Source: Candidatus Melainabacteria bacterium MEL.A1
GTDB lineage: Bacteria > Cyanobacteriota > Vampirovibrionia > Gastranaerophilales > Gastranaerophilaceae
Assembly (NCBI GenBank): GCA_001765415.1
Contig: CP017245.1
Location: 1,302,001 to 1,366,000 of the forward strand
Length of the DNA stretch: 64,000 nt
Direction: 5' to 3'
A program made the position numbers and the translations under genes. Shown in pieces: positions 57,728-64,000 of the stretch (positions are counted from its first letter, which is position 1; the number at the start of each line of letters is the position of its first letter). The notes under the pieces were generated by a model. It saw only the letters and a list, made by a program, of their open reading frames with translations, was not told where the DNA came from and did not search any database.

Positions 57728-59758
57728 ATTAATAAGAAGTTATTATTTTCGGCATTGTTATCACTAGTATTGACAGGTTCGCAGGTTCAAGCTATGGTTC
57801 CTGAAGCCAATTCGTTGTATCAACAGGCATGTTCTGCTGAATACAAGGAAGATTACACTACTGCGGTTGAAAAACTTCAACAAGCACTGAACCTAGCAGG
57901 TAACGACGTTATGATTTATACAAAACTTGCGGGAGTGTATAGTGAAATGGGCGAATATGACAAAGCTCTTGAAACTTATTCAAAAGTCCTTGAACTAAAA
58001 CCTTCAGATGGATATATATACTTGAGTATTGGTAGTATTTACGAAAATCAAGGTAAGTATTTAGAAGCCTTGCAAGCCTATAACAAAGTTGCAGAAATGT
58101 GTCCTGAATATTTGTATAATTATTTGAATATTGCAAATGTTCAATATCAATTGAGAGATTATAAATCTGCAATCGAAAATTATAATAAATTCTTATCTAC
58201 GTATTCTCAACATCAGGATGCTAGAGAAAACTTAGCATCTTCTTACGTAAGTAATGGGGATTATGGTAAGGCGGTAGCGGAGTATAATAATCTTTACTCC
58301 AAAAATCCGACTGGGTTCAAAAACTTTTCAAATTACGGTTTAGCCTTGTTTCAAACAAAAGATTATGACAAGGCTTGCGAATTTTTAGAAAAAGCAGTTG
58401 AGGCAAATCCTGACAACACTTCTGCACATATAAACTTAGCTCTTTCTTACCAAGAGTTGAACAAAAATGATTTGGCATTAGCTCAATATGATGTTGTTTT
58501 TAGGCAACAACCGGCTTTGCATTCTATTCGTTTTGATTACGGAAATTTATTAGCTGATATGGGGCAAGACGAGGCAGCAGTTGAAAATTATAAAATTTAT
58601 ATTGCAAACTATCCTGATGATGCAAGGGCTTATCAAAATATCGGTATTGTTTATAAACGTTTGAATCAATTGGATAATACAATTGCAAATTACGAAAAAG
58701 CTCTTGAATTACAAAAAGATAGCAGGAATGTAGATTTGGTAGAGGATTTGGCAGAATGCTATCATTTGAAACATGATTATACAAATGCTTTAAAATATTA
58801 TGATGAAGCTCTTGTAACTAAAAAAGATGATTATAATTTGAGATTTAATAAAGCTTTGGTTCTTCATGCGATGAAAGATTATAGTGGAGCTATTGCTATT
58901 TATTCTGAATTGTTAAAGGAAAAATCAAGCGATTCAATCAACAACAATTTAGTTGCTGCTTATGTTTCTTTGGGTGAAGAAAATTTGAAAGCCCAAAATT
59001 ATACGCTTTCAACAGAATATTTTGAAAAGGCTATTGAAGGTGGAACAAAAGACAGTTTCGCATATTTTGGTTTAGCAAAATCTTACAGAGCTTGTGGTTT
59101 AAACGAAAAAGCAACAGAATATTACGAAAAAGCTATTGCAATGTCACCTGACAAAATTCAATATAGCAAAGAGTTTACAGAATTTATTGCATCTTCTAAC
59201 AAAAAAACTGACGTAAAATCTACGGATGCTTCGGAAGGTATTAGAGAAATTTCTCTTTCGATGGATTCAATCAAAGCAGGAGAAGCTGCGGATGAAGAAC
59301 AAAATAAAGGTTTGATTGCAAAAGGTGATGCAAATTACAAAAGTAAAAACTATGATGTTGCGATACACAATTATCAAGATGCGTTAAAAATTAATCCGTC
59401 AGATGAAGTTACACTGTTGAAAATCGGTAATATTTATAAACTTAAAAACGATAACAAAAACGCAATAAGTTTTTATAAAAAATCAATTGTTGTAAATCCG
59501 AATTATACAGATGGTTGGTTCAATTTAGGACTTGTTTATGCGAATGACAAAAACAATAATAAGGCAAAAGAAGCTTTTCACAGAGTAATTGCGCTTAATC
59601 CAAATTACGGGTATGCTTATTATGCACTCGGAATTGCATATGAGCAAGACGGAAACATAAAAGAAGCTTTGAATAACTACAAAATTTTCTTAACTCATAG
59701 CAAGGATGAGGCGACAACAAAAGCGGTTGAAACTAAAATTAAGACTTTAGAAAAATGA
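57728..59758 (+). CDS. Exported TPR-repeat protein, probable ATT start
   Basis: A 676-residue chain of about 17 TPR units following a signal peptide (NKKLLFSALLSLVLTGSQVQA, cut before MVPEAN). The signal is complete only if translation begins at an ATT at 57728: AGGAGAG (57714-57720) lies 7 nt before it and the promoter fits. The first usual start (TTG 57755) would remove the basic head of the signal. ATT starts are rare (infC). Located in periplasm or envelope; likely a scaffold. The next gene overlaps its stop by 4 nt (ATGA). Confidence 0.8.
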   Translation: MNKKLLFSALLSLVLTGSQVQAMVPEANSLYQQACSAEYKEDYTTAVEKLQQALNLAGNDVMIYTKLAGVYSEMGEYDKALETYSKVLELKPSDGYIYLSIGSIYENQGKYLEALQAYNKVAEMCPEYLYNYLNIANVQYQLRDYKSAIENYNKFLSTYSQHQDARENLASSYVSNGDYGKAVAEYNNLYSKNPTGFKNFSNYGLALFQTKDYDKACEFLEKAVEANPDNTSAHINLALSYQELNKNDLALAQYDVVFRQQPALHSIRFDYGNLLADMGQDEAAVENYKIYIANYPDDARAYQNIGIVYKRLNQLDNTIANYEKALELQKDSRNVDLVEDLAECYHLKHDYTNALKYYDEALVTKKDDYNLRFNKALVLHAMKDYSGAIAIYSELLKEKSSDSINNNLVAAYVSLGEENLKAQNYTLSTEYFEKAIEGGTKDSFAYFGLAKSYRACGLNEKATEYYEKAIAMSPDKIQYSKEFTEFIASSNKKTDVKSTDASEGIREISLSMDSIKAGEAADEEQNKGLIAKGDANYKSKNYDVAIHNYQDALKINPSDEVTLLKIGNIYKLKNDNKNAISFYKKSIVVNPNYTDGWFNLGLVYANDKNNNKAKEAFHRVIALNPNYGYAYYALGIAYEQDGNIKEALNNYKIFLTHSKDEATTKAVETKIKTLEK

Positions 59759-60165
59759 AGAAATTAATTTTATTATTTACAATTTTTCTTGTAATGCTTG
59801 TGTTTTGTGGTTGTACGACAGACAAAGCTGCGATTTTGTTTAACAAATATCCGATTACGGAAAAGAATATTTATGATTATTCCAAGTCTTTTCTTGTCGG
59901 CAGAAGAATATATTATGTCATTTTGATGCCCAAAAAGGTTGAGAGCAGGTATTTGTATATTCAAATAATAAAGAAAGATAATAGTTATGGGCAATATGGT
60001 TATAAACTGCAACAGACGTATAATATAAGGCTAAAAGATGAAGAAATAAATTATTATACGGATTATTTTGTGTTGAATGAAAAAGGTTTTTATATAATGA
60101 AAGTGTATTCAAAAGACCGCCCACAAAAAGTTTTGGCTCAAGCAGATTTTTATGTTGCGAAGTAA
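59755..60165 (+). CDS. Small lipoprotein of unknown function
   Basis: A 136-residue protein with a lipoprotein signal: MKKLILLFTIFLVMLVFCGC, with FCGC as lipobox-like end and the lipidated Cys near residue 20. The rest has a beta-rich pattern with many Tyr (YLYIQIIKKDNSYGQYGYKL). Co-transcribed with the exported TPR protein, overlapping its stop, so both may work on the envelope together. No known family assigned. Confidence 0.75.
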   Translation: MKKLILLFTIFLVMLVFCGCTTDKAAILFNKYPITEKNIYDYSKSFLVGRRIYYVILMPKKVESRYLYIQIIKKDNSYGQYGYKLQQTYNIRLKDEEINYYTDYFVLNEKGFYIMKVYSKDRPQKVLAQADFYVAK

Positions 60166-60453
60166 TTATTTTAGTAAATCAATCAAATCGTTTTTGATGT
60201 GGTTATAAAAATTTTCGTTTATAGTATTTTTGTCTGTGAAATTTACTATATAGGGTAAAAGGCTATTATCAAATTTGTCTTTTAATTCAGGTATAATTTT
60301 ATCAAAATTTTCACATTCGACAAGAACATCCAAGTCTGAAAGTGGGGTGAAATCCCCTTTTACTCTTGAACCGTATGCGTAGAATTTTCCGGTATAAGCT
60401 TTTAAAATATTTTTTATTATTAAATCTTCTTTTTGCGTGATGCCTTTAATCAT
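60166..60453 (-). CDS. mntA: MNT-domain nucleotidyltransferase, MntA-like antitoxin
   Basis: A 95-residue minimal nucleotidyltransferase with the motif GSRVKGDFTPLSDLDVLVE (GSx10DxD) near residue 28. In HEPN/MNT (type VII) systems this enzyme adds AMP to the toxin and so inactivates it. It overlaps the upstream HEPN gene by 8 bp, as in hepT-mntA operons. Abuts the lipoprotein gene end on the other strand. Confidence 0.88.
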   Translation of the reverse strand: MIKGITQKEDLIIKNILKAYTGKFYAYGSRVKGDFTPLSDLDVLVECENFDKIIPELKDKFDNSLLPYIVNFTDKNTINENFYNHIKNDLIDLLK

Positions 60454-60859
60454 TTTTCGGTAATTTTTCTTCTAATTTTTCAATCAAAAAATCTGTATCT
60501 TCAATAAACTGTGGAATTAAATCAATCAATTTGCGAGATTTTATCAAATCATATTCGTGAGCTGTGTTGTTGCGTTTTTCGTTGTATTCTTTCCAGTTTT
60601 CCCAGTTTGTAATGAAATTATAACCTTGCATAAATCTGAAAGTATTATTTACGGTCAATTCTTCTTCTGTAATTCCGTAGACTTTTTTTAATACTTTTTT
60701 CATCAATTTACGTGCAATTTCAAGAGTGTATTCAAATCGTTTTATACAAGAATCTTCAAGCATATCTGCAAAGTTGCAAGTCCTATTTGCGTTAAGTGTT
60801 TTTATGCTTGATTTAAGTGTGTCTAAAGCAGACTTTAAATTAGAAATATCAATACTCAT
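60446..60859 (-). CDS. hepT: HEPN-domain protein, HepT-like toxin (HI0074 family)
   Basis: A 137-residue helical protein of the nucleotidyltransferase-substrate-binding (HI0074) type. It has the HEPN catalytic signature RNNTAHEY (RX4HXY) near residue 96, the active RNase motif, including the Tyr that the partner modifies. It precedes the MNT gene in the same operon. No SD is evident before the ATG. Confidence 0.87.
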   Translation of the reverse strand: MSIDISNLKSALDTLKSSIKTLNANRTCNFADMLEDSCIKRFEYTLEIARKLMKKVLKKVYGITEEELTVNNTFRFMQGYNFITNWENWKEYNEKRNNTAHEYDLIKSRKLIDLIPQFIEDTDFLIEKLEEKLPKND

Positions 60860-60909
60860 AGGATAATATTAACATGTAATATGTTATAAGACAAGTTTGA
60901 TAAAAATAA

Positions 60910-60930
60910 AAGGTGCGATACTCGCACCTT
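60910..60930. terminator. Bidirectional terminator between gyrA and hepT region
   Basis: AAGGTGCGA/TCGCACCTT stem with a 3-nt loop; T-rich on the gyrA-reading strand. Confidence 0.85.
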
Positions 60931-60960
60931 ATTATTTTTAATTAATTAATATTTATTTAG

Positions 60961-63525
60961 TTATTCTGTTTTATTTCCTTCATCCAACAAACTTGTTTGA
61001 GAAACGTTAGCTTGTACTTCTTGAGCATCCATTGCTGCTACGTCTTTCTTTACAGTTTCGTCTTCATCAGGGTTCAAGATTTTGTTTACAGATACAACTG
61101 TGTCATTGTCTGTCAAGTTTTGCGCTCTTACCCCTGTTGCCGGTCTGCCTTGACGAGAAATTGAACCGGCATTTAATCTTGTTACAACACCGTTTGCAGT
61201 TACCATCATAATATCATCTGATTCTTTTACGATAGTCAATGCTACAAGTTTTGAAGATGTTGTTTTGAATTTAGTTGCAATCAAACCAATTCCGCCTCTG
61301 TTTTGACTTCTAAATTCTGATAATTTTGTACGTTTTCCAAAGCCGTCAGAAGTTACAACTAATAAGTCTGCGTCGTAATCTCTAGGAACGATGTCGCAAC
61401 CTACGATTTCGTCACCTGTTCTTAATTTCATTGAAGTTACACCTCTTGCACTTCTTCCCAATGGTCTTAAATCTTCGATTGGGAATCTGATTGCCATACC
61501 GCAAGATGTTCCGATAATGATTTCATCTCTAGCTGATGCAAGTTTTACCCAATTAAGTTCATCGCCTTCTTCCAAGCCGATTGCAATAATACCATTTCTT
61601 CTAATGTTTGAGAAGTTGTCTAATTCAATACGTTTAATGTAACCTTTTTTAGTCAACATAATTAAGTTCAAATCGTGTGAGAAGTTGCTTACAGGTACAA
61701 CTGCCGTAATTCTTTCATCTTGATCAATTGGTAAAACGTTTACGATTGGCAACCCTTTTGATTGTCTGCCACCTTCTGGGAAGTCATATACGCTCAAGCT
61801 ATAAACTGTTCCTTTTGATGAGAAGAACAATACTTTGTCGTGCATCATTGCAGTAAAGAAATGTTGAATATCATCATCTTCTTTAGTTTTAATTCCCGAT
61901 TTGCCACGAGTTGCACGGTTTTGACGTTCAAATGTGTCAAGCGAAATACGTTTCAAATAGCCTTGATGTGTAATAAATACAGCCATTGGAGTATTTGGAG
62001 TTAAGTCCTCAATAGTTACTTCACCTTGTTCCGGCAAAATTTGAGTTTTTCTGTCGTCACCATACTTTTCTTTGTCTTCAAGTAATTCTTTTTTGATAAT
62101 GTCAAGAATTTTTTGACGGCTTGCAAGAATTTCTTCATATTCAGCGATTTTCTTAACAAGTTCATCATATTCAGCTTTAACCTTGTCTTGTTCCAATCCT
62201 GTCAATCTTCTCAATTGCATTTCCAAAATTGCATTAGATTGGTCAACATCAAGTCCAAATCTGCTCATCAAACCGGTTCTTGCATCATCTGTAGTTTTTG
62301 ATTTTTTGATAAGTTCAATAACTTCATCAATTGAACCCAAAGCAATAATCAAACCTGCTAAAATATGCGCTCTGATTTTTGCTTTTTTAAGGAAGAAAAT
62401 TGTACGTCTTGTAACGATTTCAACCCTATGTTCAACAAATTCTGAAAGAACTTCAAACAAATTCATCAATCTCGGTTGTTTGCCGCAAAGAGCAAGCATA
62501 TTCACCCCGAAAGTTGTTGCCAATTGAGTGAACTTGAATAAATTATTTTTAACGACATCAGGTTTTGCATCTCGTTTAAGTTCAATTACGATACGCATAC
62601 CTTCTCTGTCGGATTCATCACGAATGTCAGAAATACCTGTAACTCTTTGATCTTTAACAAGTTCTGCGATTTTTTCAATCAAAGCAGCTTTGTTAACTTG
62701 GTAAGGGATTTCAGTTACAACGATTGCGGTACGTGCTTGACGACCGTTTCCACCTGCGATTTCTTCAAAGTTTGCAACAGCTTGCATTTTGATAGAACCA
62801 CGACCTGTTTCGTAAGCTTGTTTAATATCGTTCAATCCGATAATTGTAGCAGCTGTCGGGAAGTCTGGACCTTTAATATATTCCATTAATTCTGCAACAG
62901 TAATATTAGGATTGTCGATTAGGGCGATTGTTCCATCAACAATTTCGCAAAGGTTGTGAGGTGGAACATTTGTTGCCATACCAACTGCGATACCGGAGCA
63001 TCCATTCAACAATAACATTGGAAGTCTTACAGGCAAAACTGAAGGTTCTTGTAATGAACCGTCGAAGTTTGGTTCAAATTCAACAGTTTCGCAATCAATA
63101 TCAGCAAGCATAGATTGAGTAATCTTGTGCATTCTTGCCTCTGTGTACCTCATAGCGGCTGCGCCGTCACCATCGACAGAACCAAAGTTTCCGTGACCGT
63201 CAACAGTTAAATATCTTGTAGAAAAGTCTTGAGCCATACGAACTAAAGCTTCATAAACTGCAGTATCGCCGTGTGGATGGTATTTACCAAGAACTTCACC
63301 AACGATACGAGCGCATTTCTTGAACGGTTTATCAGGTGTCATTCCGAGTTCGTTCATTGCATACAAAATACGTCTGTGTACAGGTTTTAAACCATCTCTA
63401 ACATCCGGTAACGCACGTCCGACGATTACGCTCATTGCATAATCAATATATGAACGTTTCATTTCCTCTCTGATATTAACAGGAACGATTTTCCCATCTG
63501 CAAACATATTTTGTTGATTGCTCAT
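60961..63525 (-). CDS. gyrA: DNA gyrase subunit A
   Basis: GyrA cuts and rejoins DNA for gyrase supercoiling. The 854-residue product has [18 protein letters not shown] near residue 25, the quinolone-region block [20 protein letters not shown] (Thr and Glu at the classical Ser83/Asp87 positions), the catalytic Tyr in [11 protein letters not shown], and the C-terminal beta-pinwheel with GQRGGIG-like variants ([11 protein letters not shown]). AAAGGG lies 6 nt before the ATG at 63525; an upstream frame start seven codons earlier lacks an SD. A short acidic tail ends the protein. Confidence 0.95.
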   Translation of the reverse strand: MSNQQNMFADGKIVPVNIREEMKRSYIDYAMSVIVGRALPDVRDGLKPVHRRILYAMNELGMTPDKPFKKCARIVGEVLGKYHPHGDTAVYEALVRMAQDFSTRYLTVDGHGNFGSVDGDGAAAMRYTEARMHKITQSMLADIDCETVEFEPNFDGSLQEPSVLPVRLPMLLLNGCSGIAVGMATNVPPHNLCEIVDGTIALIDNPNITVAELMEYIKGPDFPTAATIIGLNDIKQAYETGRGSIKMQAVANFEEIAGGNGRQARTAIVVTEIPYQVNKAALIEKIAELVKDQRVTGISDIRDESDREGMRIVIELKRDAKPDVVKNNLFKFTQLATTFGVNMLALCGKQPRLMNLFEVLSEFVEHRVEIVTRRTIFFLKKAKIRAHILAGLIIALGSIDEVIELIKKSKTTDDARTGLMSRFGLDVDQSNAILEMQLRRLTGLEQDKVKAEYDELVKKIAEYEEILASRQKILDIIKKELLEDKEKYGDDRKTQILPEQGEVTIEDLTPNTPMAVFITHQGYLKRISLDTFERQNRATRGKSGIKTKEDDDIQHFFTAMMHDKVLFFSSKGTVYSLSVYDFPEGGRQSKGLPIVNVLPIDQDERITAVVPVSNFSHDLNLIMLTKKGYIKRIELDNFSNIRRNGIIAIGLEEGDELNWVKLASARDEIIIGTSCGMAIRFPIEDLRPLGRSARGVTSMKLRTGDEIVGCDIVPRDYDADLLVVTSDGFGKRTKLSEFRSQNRGGIGLIATKFKTTSSKLVALTIVKESDDIMMVTANGVVTRLNAGSISRQGRPATGVRAQNLTDNDTVVSVNKILNPDEDETVKKDVAAMDAQEVQANVSQTSLLDEGNKTE

Positions 63526-63640
63526 TTCAATCCCTTTCTCTTCCAAGTCTAAGCTATTGTAAATATTGTATCACAAATACATCTATTTGAAAATTTTTAA
63601 AATAATCTTTACAAAACTAATGCTCAAAATATTGGATTGC

Positions 63641-63669
63641 TTGCATATTTATTAGTATTCAAGTATAAT
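63641..63669 (+). promoter_or_regulatory. Sigma-70-type promoter of rfbA
   Basis: TTGCAT (63641-63646), 17-nt spacer, TATAAT (63664-63669). Confidence 0.75.
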
Positions 63670-63699
63670 TTTGGCAGTGAAAATTATATGAGGTGATTA

Positions 63700-64000
63700 A
63701 TGAAAGGTATTGTATTAGCAGGAGGGGCAGGAACAAGGTTACATCCAAGCACAATTGCAGTTTCAAAGCAGTTGTTGCCAATTTATGACAAACCGATGAT
63801 TTATCATCCGATTTCGGTTCTTATGCTTGCAGGAATAAAAGATATTCTGATTATTTCTACTCCGGTTGATTTGCCGAATTTTAAAAGATTGTTAGGCGAT
63901 GGCTCACAATTTGGTATTAAATTTTCATACAAAGAGCAACCATCTCCTGATGGCTTAGCACAAGCATTTATTTTAGGTGAGGAATTTATAAATGGTGACG
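63700..64000 (+). CDS. rfbA: Glucose-1-phosphate thymidylyltransferase, N-terminal part (cut by window edge)
   Basis: RfbA makes dTDP-glucose, the first step to dTDP-L-rhamnose for surface polysaccharide. The 100 codons present include the catalytic [13 protein letters not shown] at the N-terminus, [16 protein letters not shown] near residue 25, and [10 protein letters not shown] near residue 83. AGGTGA lies 5 nt before the ATG at 63700. The remainder lies outside the window, with further rhamnose genes likely beyond. Confidence 0.93.
   Translation, partial: MKGIVLAGGAGTRLHPSTIAVSKQLLPIYDKPMIYHPISVLMLAGIKDILIISTPVDLPNFKRLLGDGSQFGIKFSYKEQPSPDGLAQAFILGEEFINGD

Overview
The window looks like chromosome of a low-GC, Gram-negative, anaerobic bacterium, most likely a non-photosynthetic relative of Cyanobacteria (Vampirovibrionia/Melainabacteria, gut Gastranaerophilales type). 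The signs are lipid A genes (lpxD, lpxC, fabZ, lpxA and a stand-alone rfaE2-type hldE), a ferredoxin-like [FeFe] hydrogenase plus its maturase HydF, PPi-dependent phosphofructokinase, the non-mevalonate genes ispE and dxr, prepilins with the FTLAEVLITLGIIGVV signature, phycobilin-lyase-type HEAT repeats, and large lineage-specific proteins I cannot assign. Taxonomy is inferred from gene content only; no rRNA is present.

Layout. 1-7.4 kb: gshA (partial), rsmA-ispE, DciA-like gene, nrnA-yihY, ubiE/menG, DUF4127 gene and mntP. 7.4-8.4 kb: repeat-rich spacer and a small Cys-rich protein. 8.4-14 kb: hpf, GT2, a scrambled glucokinase remnant, prepilin, XRE regulator, intact ROK glucokinase, PPi-PFK. 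14.1-14.4 kb: a structured RNA encoding a 23-residue hydrophobic peptide (type I toxin-like). 14.4-20.8 kb: M29 aminopeptidase, lpxA, fabZ, lpxC, lpxD, a truncated S23-family gene between repeat arms, hldE, and a small gene. 20.8-29.6 kb: asd, dapB, PC4-like gene, priA, a possible sRNA, dxr, [FeFe] hydrogenase, lipA. 29.7-35.8 kb: small exported protein, lpd-like gene, alr, PQ-loop-like protein, XRE, proB-proA, tRNA-Ser(CGA). 36-41.4 kb: three unassigned large genes just after the tRNA, which carries a 17-bp direct repeat of its 3' end. 41.5-50.4 kb: HEAT protein, histidine kinase, XRE, purB-holA-holB, unknown gene, rpsO, hydF, winged-helix-like gene. 50.4-60.2 kb: an unknown gene split by an in-frame TAA, mnmE, an unknown repeat-poor protein, two TPR proteins, a prepilin out of frame at a G10 tract, and a lipoprotein. 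60.2-64 kb: HEPN/MNT toxin-antitoxin pair, gyrA, and the start of rfbA.

Three themes run through the window. First, at least a dozen genes have a TATAAT-like -10 hexamer exactly 6 or 7 nt before the ATG and no Shine-Dalgarno sequence, which predicts leaderless mRNAs as a routine mode beside normal SD-led genes. Second, spacers are littered with several families of 7- or 8-nt periodic, mostly inverted, repeats. Some sit inside priA and the DUF4127 gene in frame. Third, surface or host-facing genes show instability: a poly-G tract in a prepilin, an in-frame stop, and truncated copies. Core metabolism genes appear intact.
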